Source of the DNA: Emcibacter sp.
GTDB lineage: Bacteria; Pseudomonadota; Alphaproteobacteria; Sphingomonadales; Emcibacteraceae
NCBI GenBank assembly: GCA_021741205.1
Contig: JAIOYI010000012.1
Location: 1 to 64,000 of the forward strand
Reading direction: 5' to 3'
DNA length: 64,000 nt
Shown: piece by piece, positions 46,934-57,719 of the stretch
Numbering within the stretch: the first letter of the stretch is position 1
Layout: each line of letters opens with the position of its first letter
Notes under the pieces: generated by a model
What the model saw: only the letters and a program-made list of their open reading frames with translations
Database searches by the model: none
What the model was told of the DNA's origin: nothing
Program-made: the position numbers and the translations under genes

Positions 46934-48232
46934 TCATTTTAGCGTGGCATTAAAACACGCTTTGAACCCATTTTTTTCAAATCCCTGAATAAAATCAGGC
47001 AATAAAACCGAACCATCATGAGAAATTATACACGGCAGGCTATCCCGAATAATTTTTAATAGTTTCAATTTCTTAAGATCGGGATGATCTTGACAGGCCT
47101 TTTTCCATGATGCCGCCCCAAGTTTTTGTAACCGTCCTGTTTTTCCCTCATTTTCAACGAGAAAACGACCATCCCACAGTGTAACACAACTATTCTTAAG
47201 ATCAATGACATCATCAATAGCTGAAGATTCTCTTGAGATCATGATCTGATTGCCCGCCATAGGCGTAATAAGACACCCCCTCAAGGTTTGACCCATAAAA
47301 TCAGCCTCTTTCAAGTTATGGTATAATGCCTCTAATTTCGTCAATCGTGGGCTATATGGCCCACCGCTCAATTCACGCACAAGATATGACAGCAGCCGCA
47401 AGGAAATTTCCTCGTGAGCGGCGAGAAGAATGTCTAAATTCACCACCGCATAGGCCTCGGGATGAAACCGCACAGCCCTCTCGCTCAATTCATCTGTTAA
47501 GGATTGCAGCAGAGATTGCACCCGCCCCATTCTTACGGCGGTTTTCGCCATTCTTTCTGTGTTTAGACCCTCAATATCACTATCACGCAATAAATTTCGT
47601 ACCTTAATACGGGTATAACTTTCATTTTGGTTACTGGGATCTTCTATCCAGTTTTGCTTATGGTCTAGCAACGTGGCCTCAAGGCGTTCTTTTGTCACAT
47701 TCAGCAAAGGGCGAACAAGCATAACCGTAGCTCCAGTATCGAGAGACACTGGAAAATCAGATATGCTTTTCATAGCCGACAGCCCATTAACACCACTGCC
47801 CCTGAAAAGCCTGATCAAAAATGTTTCCGCCTGATCACCTTGATGATGGGCGAGAAATAATTTTCTAATTTTGTGCCGTGCGCACCAATTTCCCATTAAC
47901 GTATAACGGGCGAGCCTCGCCTCATCCTGAATATTACTGTGGGGTTTTTCACCCTCCCACTTTAAGATAAAATGGGGAATATCATATTTTTTAAGCCAAG
48001 TGCCGACCTGCTCTGCCTCAATCGCAGCCTCAGGCCGCAACCCATGATCAACGGTCAAGGCTGTTAGGGAAATACCCTGTCCCCTGCACCATTCCCCTAG
48101 CAATATAGCAAGCGCAAGACTATCCGCTCCGCCAGATACAGCAACAGCCACCCTATCGTCATTTATAGCTTCCCTTGTCTGAAAAAATTCAGAAAATTCG
48201 GTGAGAGAAAGGGATATTGTCGGACTTGTCAT
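46934..48232 (-). CDS. tilS: tRNA(Ile)-lysidine synthase TilS
   Basis: A 432-residue enzyme that turns C34 of tRNA-Ile2 into lysidine, so that AUA codons are read as isoleucine. The PP-loop VAVSGGADSLALAILL is at about 29-44, and the motif LAHHQGDQAETFLIRLFRGSG at about 126-146. It is essential in most bacteria. It lies 6 bp after cpoB and before ftsH with a 150-bp gap that may hold an ftsH promoter. Confidence 0.95.
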   Translation of the reverse strand: MTSPTISLSLTEFSEFFQTREAINDDRVAVAVSGGADSLALAILLGEWCRGQGISLTALTVDHGLRPEAAIEAEQVGTWLKKYDIPHFILKWEGEKPHSNIQDEARLARYTLMGNWCARHKIRKLFLAHHQGDQAETFLIRLFRGSGVNGLSAMKSISDFPVSLDTGATVMLVRPLLNVTKERLEATLLDHKQNWIEDPSNQNESYTRIKVRNLLRDSDIEGLNTERMAKTAVRMGRVQSLLQSLTDELSERAVRFHPEAYAVVNLDILLAAHEEISLRLLSYLVRELSGGPYSPRLTKLEALYHNLKEADFMGQTLRGCLITPMAGNQIMISRESSAIDDVIDLKNSCVTLWDGRFLVENEGKTGRLQKLGAASWKKACQDHPDLKKLKLLKIIRDSLPCIISHDGSVLLPDFIQGFEKNGFKACFNATLK

Positions 48233-48238
48233 GCCAAT

Positions 48239-49108
48239 TTATCGGCAACCAGCTCGTTGCTCTTCGGACAATCGCTTGGTCTTATTTTCTGAGCTATCTG
48301 GGAAACGTGATCCAAGTTCACGGTAAGCATCACAGGCATCGGTTTTTTCGCCCATGGCAAATAATGACATACCAATTTTCAATAAAAAAGCAGGTGCCTT
48401 TTGGGATTTTGGATAATTATTATATCCTTCAAGAAAGGCTCTTGTTGCCTTGGTATAATCTTTGCGCACATAATAGGTTTGCCCGAGCCAATATTGAGCA
48501 TTGCCCGCCAAATCTGAATTCGGGTAACGCTTTATAAATTCGCCCAGCGCTGTTTCGGCCTTGTCATATTGTCCCATAGTCACAAGTTTTTGAGCATAGC
48601 TATATTGATCCTGTTCTGAGCCTTGTGGCAGATTTTCTTGTTCTGCAACAGTATTCCTATTCTGATTTGATATATCGTCATCAAAAGACGATTTTTCATC
48701 CATAGAGCTCGCGGGGCCTGTTTTCTCCAATTCTTTTAACCGAAATTCATAATCACGCGCCATGGTTTCTATAGTTTGTTTTAACTTATCAATCTGAAAA
48801 TTGCCCTCTTCAATGCGGCCCGTAAGCTGCCTAATCTCTGTTTCAATTTGAGACAAGCGAACCTCAATACCCGCAAGAGATGTACCACTTACCCCTGTAG
48901 AAGGCACAGAAGATAGAGCTTGTGGTTCATTCTGTGGAAATTCACTACCCGGCGTAAAAACTTTTCTTTGAACCGCCTTTAATTGTTTTTCAATAATTTC
49001 TAACCTTTTACTGATGGACGTTGACTCTCCATAAGCAACAGAGGTCATCTCCATTCCTGTAACGACCGTTATGACCAGACAAATGAGATTAAATTGTTTG
49101 AGGTTCAC
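48239..49108 (-). CDS. cpoB: Tol-Pal system protein CpoB/YbgF
   Basis: A 289-residue periplasmic protein with a signal peptide (through SVAYGES). Next is a coiled-coil segment (about 32-55 and 75-125, LSQIETEIRQLTGRIEEGNF), which in the family makes it a trimer. A C-terminal TPR domain follows from about 165 (SYAQKLVTMGQYDKAETALGEF and two more repeats). It links the Tol-Pal machine to peptidoglycan synthesis at division. It follows pal after a terminator-like hairpin, so its expression may be partly separate. Confidence 0.92.
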   Translation of the reverse strand: MNLKQFNLICLVITVVTGMEMTSVAYGESTSISKRLEIIEKQLKAVQRKVFTPGSEFPQNEPQALSSVPSTGVSGTSLAGIEVRLSQIETEIRQLTGRIEEGNFQIDKLKQTIETMARDYEFRLKELEKTGPASSMDEKSSFDDDISNQNRNTVAEQENLPQGSEQDQYSYAQKLVTMGQYDKAETALGEFIKRYPNSDLAGNAQYWLGQTYYVRKDYTKATRAFLEGYNNYPKSQKAPAFLLKIGMSLFAMGEKTDACDAYRELGSRFPDSSENKTKRLSEEQRAGCR

Positions 49109-49176
49109 AATAATTTCCTTAATTTTTAAGATCTTCTGGTTTTTAGAATTTTTTGAAAATATCCCATCACGGAACT

Positions 49177-49214
49177 AAAAAAAACCCGCGCAGCCAAAAC
49201 AAAGACGCGCGGGT
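49177..49214 (-). terminator. Terminator after pal
   Basis: On the minus strand an 8-bp GC-rich stem (ACCCGCGC and its complement, 15-nt loop) is followed by a run of about nine T residues, 25 bp after the pal stop. It separates tolQRAB-pal from cpoB-tilS, or attenuates between them. Confidence 0.85.
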
Positions 49215-49238
49215 ATTCTTGATGTTAGGAATAGAATA

Positions 49239-49778
49239 TTAATTTACGCGAGTGTAACTGCGACGATTCTTTGCCCAAGATGTTTCACCAGAACCCATGA
49301 CCATAGGACGTTCCTTGCCATAGCTCACAGTATGAACGCGAGCTGGATCAACGCCAAGAGCCACAAGGTAATTCTTAACAGAATTTGCCCGACGGTCACC
49401 AAGAGCCAAGTTATATTCCCGTGTTCCCCGTTCGTCACAATGTCCTTCTACAACAACATTGACCGAAGATTGGGCTTGTAGCCATGCAGCCTGACTTTGC
49501 AATGAGGCGCGAGCTTCAGCAGATAGATCATAACGATCATACGCAAAATAGACTAATGCCTCATCCGCCGCAGCATCAAGGGAAGATTGTGTTCCCATAT
49601 CCATTGTTTCAACAACTTCTGGTGGGCTTGCAACCACAACTTCTTCTTCAACAACAGCAGGTTCCGTAGGTGTATTATCCAAAGCATCTTTATTTGTATT
49701 TGAATTCGCACAGGCACTTAACAAAAGCACAGAACCGATGAGTACCCAGTATTTAGTATTTGTAATCAATTTTAACAT
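49239..49778 (-). CDS. pal: Peptidoglycan-associated lipoprotein Pal
   Basis: A 179-residue lipoprotein. The signal peptide ends in the lipobox LLSAC (lipidated Cys23). After a Pro/Glu/Val-rich linker, the OmpA-like domain carries VVVEGHCDERGTREYNLALGDRRANSVKNYL, which binds diaminopimelate of the cell wall. It anchors the outer membrane to peptidoglycan with TolB. It is in the standard tolB-pal order with a 168-bp gap. Confidence 0.97.
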   Translation of the reverse strand: MLKLITNTKYWVLIGSVLLLSACANSNTNKDALDNTPTEPAVVEEEVVVASPPEVVETMDMGTQSSLDAAADEALVYFAYDRYDLSAEARASLQSQAAWLQAQSSVNVVVEGHCDERGTREYNLALGDRRANSVKNYLVALGVDPARVHTVSYGKERPMVMGSGETSWAKNRRSYTRVN

Positions 49779-49946
49779 TTTGTGGTCCTTCCACGTAACT
49801 TATTTTTATTTCTCAACTTATGATATCCCATTCCCTCAAGAATGAACAGCTGCCTATTTTCAACTCTGAAACCGTACTCCAATCGCATGCGGGTAAAACT
49901 ATAGCAGAATCATTTATCTAATCAAGAAGAACAATAACACAATCAC

Positions 49947-51308
49947 TTATCTAATCAAAGGGGACCATGCAGGATCCGATGCATCAAGGGGTGTTACCAT
50001 CTGTCTTTCATTATACCCCGTCAAATCCACGGTCCATATTTGTGTCTCCCCACCCCGTCCACGACTATCAGAAGGGTGTTGACGGAAAAACATAATAACC
50101 CGTCCGTTGGGAGCCCAAGTTGGGCCTTCATCAAGAAAACTCTCTGAAAGAAGCCGTTCTCCACTGCCATCTGGCTTCATAACACCGATGTAAAACTTCC
50201 CTTGATATTGTTTTGTGAAGGCGATTAAATCACCTCGCGGTGACCAAACAGGTGTGCTGTAACGTCCTTTACCAAAACTAATTCTTTTTATATTTTTTCC
50301 ATTAGAATCCATAACATATATCTGTTGGCTGCCGCCACGATCAGAATTAAAAGTAATAAATTTCGAATCAGGTGAATAACTGGGTGATGTATCAATAGCA
50401 GTATGACTTGTCAGTCGTTGAATTTTTCGCGTACGCAGCTCCATAACATAGATATCTGAATTCCCGTTATAGGCCTGAGACATGATAACCTTGTTACCAT
50501 CTGGTGAAAAACGAGGGGCGAAAGTCATTCCTGGAAAATCACCCAATACTTCTTGTTTGCCATTATCAATATTATAAAGATAGACACGCGGATTATCATT
50601 CACATAAGAAAGATAGGTTATTTCCTGAGCCGTTGGTGAGAAACGCGGTGTCAACACAAGGTTTTTACCATTGGTGAGAAAAACATGATTATGACCATCC
50701 TGATCCATAATTGCCAAACGCTTTATCCTGTTTAATACGGGACCACTTTCCGAAATATAGACCACTCTTGTATCAAAATATCCACTTTCCCCCGTTAATC
50801 TTTGATAAATAGCATCAGAGATCAGATGAGAAATACGGCGCCAATTTTTCGGTGAGGTATAATAACGAAGTCCAATCATCTGATTGCCGCCCAGAACATC
50901 CCAAAGTCTAAATTCTACCCGTAATCGTCCATCTTCCTCTAAGGTAATTGAGCCATTCATAAGCGCTTGGGCACCAATAGCTTTCCAATTATTAAAATTT
51001 GGATTTTGCAGAGAGTCCACAGATTTTTTTGAATTGATAAAAGCCGCGTTATCAACCACACGAAACAAGCCTGAACGGGTTAAATCCGCCTTAACAACAA
51101 GAGCAATGCGTTGGCCATAATCTCTAACCGATCCTCCAGAAACAATGTCTCTTTCATTACCAAAAAGATCATCAATAGCAATAGGCAAAGGATCCGCATG
51201 ACCACGGTTAACATCAACCACAATCTTTGCATTGGACACAGGGATCATCAAAAGAAATCCTGCAATGATTGGAATCAGTATTTTCAAAAATTTCACTTGT
51301 TTCTCCAT
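49947..51308 (-). CDS. tolB: Tol-Pal translocation protein TolB
   Basis: A 453-residue periplasmic protein with a signal peptide ([15 protein letters not shown]). An N-terminal domain is followed by a six-bladed beta-propeller whose repeats are easily seen ([70 protein letters not shown]). It links Pal to TolA during outer-membrane constriction. It starts 13 bp after tolA. Confidence 0.97.
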   Translation of the reverse strand: MEKQVKFLKILIPIIAGFLLMIPVSNAKIVVDVNRGHADPLPIAIDDLFGNERDIVSGGSVRDYGQRIALVVKADLTRSGLFRVVDNAAFINSKKSVDSLQNPNFNNWKAIGAQALMNGSITLEEDGRLRVEFRLWDVLGGNQMIGLRYYTSPKNWRRISHLISDAIYQRLTGESGYFDTRVVYISESGPVLNRIKRLAIMDQDGHNHVFLTNGKNLVLTPRFSPTAQEITYLSYVNDNPRVYLYNIDNGKQEVLGDFPGMTFAPRFSPDGNKVIMSQAYNGNSDIYVMELRTRKIQRLTSHTAIDTSPSYSPDSKFITFNSDRGGSQQIYVMDSNGKNIKRISFGKGRYSTPVWSPRGDLIAFTKQYQGKFYIGVMKPDGSGERLLSESFLDEGPTWAPNGRVIMFFRQHPSDSRGRGGETQIWTVDLTGYNERQMVTPLDASDPAWSPLIR

Positions 51309-51321
51309 TTTTTAAGGTCTC

Positions 51322-52158
51322 TTATCCATTCAACATTTGTTCGGGATCAAAAATAATTTCTATATCACGCCACAGATTATATTGATCCTTGGGCAGAAAA
51401 TTATAAGGTGCACATTTCAGAACGGCTCTAAGGGCGCTTTCAGCAGCCGTTCTAAAATATTCCTGTCCCGGCGCATCCATTCTGGAGGCATCTACGATCT
51501 TGGGAGATCCAATTAACCGACCATCAATATCAAGCCGCATACGAATAGAAACCCTAAGTCCTTCTGCTCCCTTAGCGCCAGCGGGTATATTCCAACATTG
51601 ATTATCGTATATATGCTTATCAATAGCATCAATAATGCTTAATGTTTGTTGTCTTATATCAACATCGCTGATTATTTTCTCCTGACCATATTCCTTATTT
51701 TCTAGCTTTTCAATAATATCTGGTTCCGACTTTTCCCGTTTGTCGAGAAGAGCCGCTAATTTTCCAGTATTAAATCGGCTTGGCTTTGGCTTTGGCGTTA
51801 CTTTTGGTATTCTATTTTCTGCTGTCTGAACAGGTTTCTTGTTTTCAACAGGTTTTTCTTTTGGTTTTGGTTTAGCCTTTATATCAGGAAGCGGCATGGT
51901 TGAGACAAGCTTTGGTGGTTCGGGTGGCATTTCCACCTTGCGTTCAGGCTCGGATTTTTTTTCTGGTTCCTCCCGTTTTGTGGGTTCGGGTTCTTTTTCC
52001 TGAGCCTTCAGCTTGGTCATCTCTCCAATAGAGATTACCTCAATAGGAATTGTTTTCATCTCCACAGGCCTGTCCCGATGAAGCATAGGCAGTCCGATAA
52101 AGCCTAACAGCATAACAGAAACATGAAAAACAATAGATATGATGATAGACGTTCGCAC
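51322..52158 (-). CDS. tolA: Cell-envelope integrity protein TolA
   Basis: A 278-residue protein with one N-terminal membrane helix (IIISIVFHVSVMLLGFIGLP), a long charged Pro/Lys/Glu-rich domain (about 50-125), and a small globular C-terminal domain from about 180 (WNIPAGAKGAEGLRVSIRMRLDIDGRL, then ALRAVLKCAPYNFLP). It spans the periplasm to couple TolQR proton energy to TolB-Pal. It is 7 bp after tolR. Confidence 0.92.
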   Translation of the reverse strand: MRTSIIISIVFHVSVMLLGFIGLPMLHRDRPVEMKTIPIEVISIGEMTKLKAQEKEPEPTKREEPEKKSEPERKVEMPPEPPKLVSTMPLPDIKAKPKPKEKPVENKKPVQTAENRIPKVTPKPKPSRFNTGKLAALLDKREKSEPDIIEKLENKEYGQEKIISDVDIRQQTLSIIDAIDKHIYDNQCWNIPAGAKGAEGLRVSIRMRLDIDGRLIGSPKIVDASRMDAPGQEYFRTAAESALRAVLKCAPYNFLPKDQYNLWRDIEIIFDPEQMLNG

Positions 52159-52165
52159 CTTCTGT

Positions 52166-52594
52166 CTATTTCTCCGTATCTGTTACAAGGGCGACACGAG
52201 AAAAACCAGCGGCATTCATCCGCCCCATCACCTTCATGATCACACCATAATCAACCGTTTTATCCCCATGAATATAAATTCTGTCATCCTTACGATTTTC
52301 AAAAATAACTTTTAATCGGGGAACAAGTTCATTTAATTTGATCACCTCATCCTGAATATAAAGCGTTCCGTCCTTATCAATGGTCAGAGATAAGGGCTTA
52401 GTATTCTCTGGCAAGGCTTTTGCGGCTGAATTTGGCAAGTCTATAGGCACCCCAACCGTAAGCAAAGGTGCCGCCACCATAAAAACAACCAACAACACTA
52501 ACATGACATCCACAAAGGGGGTCACGTTAATCTCGCTCATGGGTTTGCGTCTGCGGCTAAAACTCGATGATTTATGTGCGCCGTGAACTTGCAT
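52166..52594 (-). CDS. tolR: Biopolymer transport protein TolR
   Basis: A 142-residue membrane protein. SEINVTPFVDVMLVLLVVFMVAAP gives its single membrane helix with the essential aspartate. The C-terminal periplasmic domain (YIHGDKTVDYGVIMKVMGRM) is of the ExbD/TolR fold. Its ATG overlaps the tolQ stop by one base (TAATG), so translation is coupled. Confidence 0.96.
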   Translation of the reverse strand: MQVHGAHKSSSFSRRRKPMSEINVTPFVDVMLVLLVVFMVAAPLLTVGVPIDLPNSAAKALPENTKPLSLTIDKDGTLYIQDEVIKLNELVPRLKVIFENRKDDRIYIHGDKTVDYGVIMKVMGRMNAAGFSRVALVTDTEK

Positions 52595-53316
52595 TAATGT
52601 TGTTCCTCGTCTAATTGTCTTGACAGGATAGTCCCGAATTCATCTGCAAAACCCTCTAGACGATTAGCATAGCGGCCAAGGTCATTGCTGATTTTATTAT
52701 ATCCCACAACCGCAGGAACCGCCGCCACAAGCCCCATGGCGGTGGCAAATAAGGCCTCTGCAATACCTGGAGCCACAACCGCCAGTGATGAATTATGAGT
52801 CAAGGCAATATTTTCAAAACTGTTCATAATCCCCCAAACCGTGCCAAACAGACCAACAAAGGGTGCTGTAGAGCCTACGGTTGCCAGAAAGTTAAGATAA
52901 TTTTCCAATTGTTCCATTTCCCGACTGACCGTTACCCGCATGACACGATATATTCTTTCCTGTAAGCCCATGGACAATTTACTGGCTCCCCGTCCTCCAA
53001 CGGAGCGCTGCCATTCTCGCATGGCTGCTACAAAAACCGAGGCCATCGGATGATCTGGGTTCTTTTTTAGCCGACCATAAAGGTCTTCTAGTGAGTTGCC
53101 AGACCAAAATTCCGCATCAAATTTATCCGCCTGAAGGGTCACACGTCGCAAGCGTTTGCTTTTATCAAAAATAATTGCCCAGCACCATATGGATGACCCC
53201 AGCAATGCAAGCATAACAATTTGTACGATCCAGTCCGCCTGTGCAAACATTCCCCAAAGAGAAAAGTCAGGGACATTGCCCCCAAGATCAACGATATCGA
53301 CTGCGTTTTCTGCCAT
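52594..53316 (-). CDS. tolQ: Proton channel subunit TolQ
   Basis: A 240-residue inner-membrane protein with three helices: one near 27-50, and two at about 140-165 (FLATVGSTAPFVGLFGTVWGIM) and 175-205 (GIAEALFATAMGLVAAVPAVVGYN). These are the MotA/TolQ/ExbB signatures. It forms the stator with TolR. It is preceded by ybgC with a 14-bp gap, the usual ybgC-tolQRAB-pal order. Confidence 0.96.
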   Translation of the reverse strand: MAENAVDIVDLGGNVPDFSLWGMFAQADWIVQIVMLALLGSSIWCWAIIFDKSKRLRRVTLQADKFDAEFWSGNSLEDLYGRLKKNPDHPMASVFVAAMREWQRSVGGRGASKLSMGLQERIYRVMRVTVSREMEQLENYLNFLATVGSTAPFVGLFGTVWGIMNSFENIALTHNSSLAVVAPGIAEALFATAMGLVAAVPAVVGYNKISNDLGRYANRLEGFADEFGTILSRQLDEEQH

Positions 53317-53330
53317 TTTTTTCTTATTCC

Positions 53331-53777
53331 TTAAATTACCATCTTTAATTTTTCTACAATTTCTTTCGGCAGCCGTACAGGTCTATCATCTTTGTTAAGT
53401 GCCACAGCCTTGACAAGGGCTTTGGTGATCCTCTCACCAGATCGCCATATATCCTGTTCCATCATCAAACTAGCCCCTCCGAATTTAGACAATCGTGTAT
53501 GCACCAAAACCACATCGCCCAATTTCGCAGGCTTTAAATAGTCAACCTCTGTTCTACTCACCACAAATTTAAAATCATCGGGTTTTTGAAATTTCAGCAT
53601 CTCACCCTGCTCAATTTCGAGTAACCGCAACATGTCAGAACGTCCCCGTTCCATAAATTTTAAATAATTCGCAAAATAAACAATCCCGCCCGCATCTGTA
53701 TCCTCATAATAGACCCGAATGGGCAGGATATGTTCTCCGTCCTTGATAAAGCCAGAATGTGGCAAAATTTCAGCCAT
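53331..53777 (-). CDS. ybgC: Acyl-CoA thioesterase YbgC
   Basis: A 148-residue hot-dog thioesterase. IRVYYEDTDAGGIVYFANYLKFMERGR holds the catalytic Asp. The start at 53777 has GAGGAG 5-7 nt upstream. A frame-open start 12 nt earlier would overlap ruvB. It is the first gene of the tol-pal operon and immediately follows the ruvB stop, so both sets may share transcripts. Confidence 0.93.
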   Translation of the reverse strand: MAEILPHSGFIKDGEHILPIRVYYEDTDAGGIVYFANYLKFMERGRSDMLRLLEIEQGEMLKFQKPDDFKFVVSRTEVDYLKPAKLGDVVLVHTRLSKFGGASLMMEQDIWRSGERITKALVKAVALNKDDRPVRLPKEIVEKLKMVI

Positions 53778-53778
53778 A

Positions 53779-54825
53779 TTACTCCTCAAGCAAATTCATT
53801 TGGGTTTTATTGTGTTCCGAGGGCATAACGATCCCCATATGATCATATCCTTGTGGCGACAACATACGGCCTCTTGGGGTTCTGAGGACAAAACCGGTTT
53901 GTATCAAGTAAGGTTCAATAATTTCCTCAATGGCATCGCGTGGCTCAGACAAGGCCGCCGCCAAGGTTTCAATACCAACTGGCCCGCCATTATAATTAAT
54001 TCCGATACATTTCAGATATTTATGATCCATAGAATCAAGTCCTCTGCCATCCACCTCCAAAAGATTAAGCGCCAAATCAGCCACCCTTGAATCAATGCCA
54101 CCGTCCGCTCTGACAAGGGCATAATCCGCCACCCGCCGCAATAATCGTCCGGCTATGCGGGGTGTACCCCGTGCCCGTTTGGCAATTTCCATTGCCCCGT
54201 CACTAGTCATCTCCACATTCAATACCCTCGCCGCCCGTCGCACGATAGTTTCCAAATCTTCTGCTGAATAGAATTCAAGCCGCACCGGAATCCCGAATCG
54301 ATCCCGAAGTGGCGTTGTGAGGAGACCTGATCTTGTGGTTGCCCCAATCAAGGTAAAGGGCGGCAAATCGATCCGCACTGAACGTGCCGCAGGTCCCTCT
54401 CCGATAATCAAATCCAGATGGTGATCCTCCATAGCAGGATAAAGAATTTCTTCAACCGCTGGATTTAATCTGTGAATTTCATCAATGAACAAAATATCAT
54501 TTTCTTCTAGGTTGGTGAGCAACGCCGCAAGATCACCCGCCTTGGAAATAACAGGCCCTGCTGTTGCCCTGAAATTTACCCCAAGCTCCCGCGCCATAAT
54601 CTGAGCCAATGTAGTCTTGCCAAGCCCTGGTGGGCCATAAAAAAGCACATGATCCAAGGCACTGTCTCTTGCCCGAGCGGCTTCAATAAATATTTTCAGG
54701 TTATCACAAACCTTGCGTTGACCAATAAAGTCATCCAAACGTGTGGGTCGAATGGATAATTCCGCCTCGTCACCATTTTTTTGTGTTCCCCCAACCATAC
54801 GATTATCATCTTTGCGATCGCTCAT
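53779..54825 (-). CDS. ruvB: Holliday junction branch-migration helicase RuvB
   Basis: A 348-residue AAA+ motor. Walker A is [22 protein letters not shown] and Walker B is [12 protein letters not shown]-terminal winged helix ([26 protein letters not shown]) binds DNA. It drives branch migration with RuvA. Its start overlaps the ruvA stop by four bases. Confidence 0.98.
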   Translation of the reverse strand: MSDRKDDNRMVGGTQKNGDEAELSIRPTRLDDFIGQRKVCDNLKIFIEAARARDSALDHVLFYGPPGLGKTTLAQIMARELGVNFRATAGPVISKAGDLAALLTNLEENDILFIDEIHRLNPAVEEILYPAMEDHHLDLIIGEGPAARSVRIDLPPFTLIGATTRSGLLTTPLRDRFGIPVRLEFYSAEDLETIVRRAARVLNVEMTSDGAMEIAKRARGTPRIAGRLLRRVADYALVRADGGIDSRVADLALNLLEVDGRGLDSMDHKYLKCIGINYNGGPVGIETLAAALSEPRDAIEEIIEPYLIQTGFVLRTPRGRMLSPQGYDHMGIVMPSEHNKTQMNLLEE

Positions 54826-55442
54826 TTGCCAAGCTCCTTCAGACCAAGGCGGATCAAATCAGAAACAGTGAGTGTCTTCTCCGACGATCTAGCAACCTGT
54901 GAAATGGCCATATAGGCCTCTGTTTGACGATAACCAAGATTAACAAGAGCTGATGTGGCATCCTGCAAGTCTGTTCCTTCTGTAGTAAGATTTTGCACAT
55001 TAGATGTCTTCACGTCGATATTGCCCTTGCTTAAGGCAAATTTTGCAACCTTATCCTTTAATTCCGTAATAATTCTTGTGGCAAGTTTCGGCCCAACGCC
55101 CGATGCCCGACCCACCGTTGATTTATCCTGTGCCGCAATAGAGTTAGACAATTCATCCAAAGACACCACCGATAAAATAGCCAAAGCAACCTTTGCGCCG
55201 ACCCCCTGCACCGTCTGCAACAACTTAAACCAATCTTTTTCCAATTCACTGCCGAAACCAAAAAGATGAATATGATCTTCTCTCACATGGGTTTCAATCA
55301 TAAGCGTTGTAAGCTCTCCTACGACAGGCAGATTTCCAAGCGTGCGACCAGAACAGAAAACAAGATAGCCCACCCCATTGACATCAATGATACACCAATC
55401 ATCCCCAATACTATCCACCCGCCCTTTTAATTTGGCAATCAT
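54822..55442 (-). CDS. ruvA: Holliday junction DNA-binding protein RuvA
   Basis: A 206-residue protein that recognises the four-way junction and loads RuvB. It begins [26 protein letters not shown], with HhH motifs around [15 protein letters not shown] and [21 protein letters not shown]-terminal helical domain (from about 155) contacts RuvB. Its ATG overlaps the ruvC stop by one base. Confidence 0.97.
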   Translation of the reverse strand: MIAKLKGRVDSIGDDWCIIDVNGVGYLVFCSGRTLGNLPVVGELTTLMIETHVREDHIHLFGFGSELEKDWFKLLQTVQGVGAKVALAILSVVSLDELSNSIAAQDKSTVGRASGVGPKLATRIITELKDKVAKFALSKGNIDVKTSNVQNLTTEGTDLQDATSALVNLGYRQTEAYMAISQVARSSEKTLTVSDLIRLGLKELGK

Positions 55443-56005
55443 CAGCGACTTCCCTTAAATATAATTTCTGCTCCCACCATGATGGCACTATTCTTTTTGA
55501 ACGCCTCTTTCACAGTGCCATGGACACCGCCACTATGGGCATGACAGATAGCCACCGCCAAGGCATCCCCCGCATCTTCACCGTTAATTTTGGCTTGGGG
55601 TAACAATATTTTCAGCATAGCCGCCACCTGTTCTTTGGCCGCATGACCAGAACCCACCACCGATTTCTTGATATGATTTGGGGAATATTCTGCAACAGGA
55701 ATTCCCGACAGAGCCGGCACCAAAAGGGCAATACCCCTCGCTTGCCCTAATTTCAACGTGGAAGACGGGTTTTTATTGACAAAAGTTTCCTCAACGGCGG
55801 CCGAATGAGGCTCATAGTCCGTGATAACCTGTTGCAAGCCATCATAAAGCTGAACGAGCCTTTCTGCTAGGCTACAATTCACATCGGAATGAACAATACC
55901 ATTGGCAATATGACTGAGGCGGGAACCTTCCACATCGATAATTCCCCAACCGGTTTTCCGTAAACCCGGATCAAGTCCTATCAGTCGTTGCCGCCCTATT
56001 GCCAT
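55442..56005 (-). CDS. ruvC: Holliday junction resolvase RuvC
   Basis: A 187-residue nuclease. [17 protein letters not shown] carries the first catalytic aspartate, [11 protein letters not shown] the glutamate, and [17 protein letters not shown] the last acidic pair. The start is set at 56005 with GAAGG upstream, which leaves a 7-bp gap to yebC. A longer frame overlapping yebC is not supported. It completes ruvCAB. Confidence 0.96.
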   Translation of the reverse strand: MAIGRQRLIGLDPGLRKTGWGIIDVEGSRLSHIANGIVHSDVNCSLAERLVQLYDGLQQVITDYEPHSAAVEETFVNKNPSSTLKLGQARGIALLVPALSGIPVAEYSPNHIKKSVVGSGHAAKEQVAAMLKILLPQAKINGEDAGDALAVAICHAHSGGVHGTVKEAFKKNSAIMVGAEIIFKGSR

Positions 56006-56012
56006 ATTGCCT

Positions 56013-56762
56013 TCACTCGTTAAGCTGCTCCATAATCTCATCAGAGATTTCATAGTTACCATATATATTCTGCACATCATCAAGATCATCGAGAACATCG
56101 ATCATTTTCAGTAACCTGCGTGCATTTTCCAAATCGACTTCTATTGTATTTTGCGGTTTCCAAATTAACTTCGCCGATTTTGGTTCCTCTCCCACAGCCT
56201 CGATAAGTGCCGCCACAACGGATTGAAGTTCTTCCATAGCACAGTAAATCTCATGAGTTTCATCATCCGACGCCACATCTTCGGCCCCCGCCTCAAGGGC
56301 AATTTCAAACATCTCGTCTGTTGATTTCAGAGCGGCATCAAAAATAATTTCACCCACCTTATCAAACTGAAATGATACACTGCCCGTTTCTCCTAAATTT
56401 CCCCCATTCTTAGAAAAGGCCGTACGAATATCACAAGCCGCCCGATTACGATTATCCGTCAAGCTTTCCACAATGATCGCAACGCCGCCCGGGCCGAAAC
56501 CTTCATAGCGAATTTCATCATAATTTTCCGCATCCCCGCCTTGTGATTTATTAATGGCGCGCTGAATATTTTCTTTCGGCATGCTTTGGGTACGTGCCGT
56601 TTGCACCGCAAGACGCAGCCTCGGATTACTGTCTATATCGGGTCCACCCATTTTTGCCGCAACAGTGATTTCCTTGGAAAATTTACTAAAGAGAGAAGAG
56701 CGCTTTTTATCCTGTGCGCCTTTACGATGCATAATGTTTTTAAACTTTGAATGGCCTGCCAT
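56013..56762 (-). CDS. yebC: YebC/TACO1-family protein
   Basis: A 249-residue protein that begins [20 protein letters not shown], the family signature, and has [19 protein letters not shown] at about 130-150. YebC proteins were long annotated as transcription regulators and are now tied to translation of difficult sequences such as polyproline. It lies upstream of ruvC as in many bacteria. Confidence 0.95.
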   Translation of the reverse strand: MAGHSKFKNIMHRKGAQDKKRSSLFSKFSKEITVAAKMGGPDIDSNPRLRLAVQTARTQSMPKENIQRAINKSQGGDAENYDEIRYEGFGPGGVAIIVESLTDNRNRAACDIRTAFSKNGGNLGETGSVSFQFDKVGEIIFDAALKSTDEMFEIALEAGAEDVASDDETHEIYCAMEELQSVVAALIEAVGEEPKSAKLIWKPQNTIEVDLENARRLLKMIDVLDDLDDVQNIYGNYEISDEIMEQLNE

Positions 56763-56903
56763 GTTTAATTCCTGAAAAGCCCTTTTCGGGTCTTTAATAT
56801 TTGTAAAATAAATGTTCAGGACTGTGATAATACACTGACAATCTTTTGTGAACAGGGAAATATAAAAAATTCAAGAAATTCCCCAAAATTTAAGAAAAAC
56901 ACC

Positions 56904-57719
56904 CTATAAAACTGGCATATACTCCTTTAACCTTGCCCCAAGACGCAAAGGCTCAATGCGTTTTGCAAGTCCCGTCTCATCGTCTGTTTCCACAAAAACG
57001 CCACAAATTGTCGCTGCCCCCAAAGCGGGCATAAATCGACCTGATGAAATTTTACGAGTAAAGCGCTGCAAGGGTTCGGCCTTATCCATGCCAATCACGC
57101 TATTATAATCACCGCACATGCCCGCATCGGTCTGATAGGCTGTGCCGCCGTCCAGAATTTGGGCATCTGCAGTTGGGACATGGCTGTGGGTTCCCACCAC
57201 AAGCGAAGCTCTTCCATCACAAAAATGCCCCATAGCCATTTTTTCCGATGTGGCCTCAGCGTGAATATCAACCAATATAAATTTCGCCGTACTACCAAGA
57301 GCATATTTTTTAAGCTCCGCATCCACAGCCGCAAAGGGATCATCAAGGGCATTCATAAAGACCTGCCCCATGACATTAATGACCAACAGATTGCGGCCAC
57401 GCGCATCCTGCACCATGACACTGCCTCGCCCCGGAGTACCCAAAGGATAATTTATAGGGCGGATCAGGCGATTTTCACTGGCAATATGGGTCTTTGTTTC
57501 ATTTTGATCCCAAACGTGATTACCTGTACTGATGACGTCAACGCCACCCGCTAATAATTCATCACAGATTTTTTCTGTAATGCCAAAACCCGCCGCCGCA
57601 TTTTCACCGTTGACCACCACAAAATCAAGCTTTAAGGATTGTCTAAATTCTGGAATTTTTTTAAGTGCCAAATCGCGCCCCGCACGGCCAATAATATCGC
57701 CTAGGTACAATAGTCTCAC
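56904..57719 (-). CDS. YmdB-type (TIGR00282) metallophosphoesterase
   Basis: A 271-residue cytosolic phosphodiesterase. LYLGDIIGRAGRD, VVNGENAAAGFGIT, STGNHVWDQNE and VDIHAEATSEKMA provide the metal ligands, and VVGTHSHVPTADAQIL closes the site. Family members hydrolyse cyclic nucleotides in vitro and affect biofilm in Bacillus. Here it is overlapped by four bases with the 5-formyl-THF cyclo-ligase gene, a common pairing. Confidence 0.9.
   Translation of the reverse strand: MRLLYLGDIIGRAGRDLALKKIPEFRQSLKLDFVVVNGENAAAGFGITEKICDELLAGGVDVISTGNHVWDQNETKTHIASENRLIRPINYPLGTPGRGSVMVQDARGRNLLVINVMGQVFMNALDDPFAAVDAELKKYALGSTAKFILVDIHAEATSEKMAMGHFCDGRASLVVGTHSHVPTADAQILDGGTAYQTDAGMCGDYNSVIGMDKAEPLQRFTRKISSGRFMPALGAATICGVFVETDDETGLAKRIEPLRLGARLKEYMPVL

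Noticed and set aside
56006-56098. N-terminally extended RuvC start
   Set aside because: It would overlap yebC by 86 bp and adds a Met-rich non-RuvC sequence; the start at 56005 has a ribosome site and leaves a 7-bp gap.
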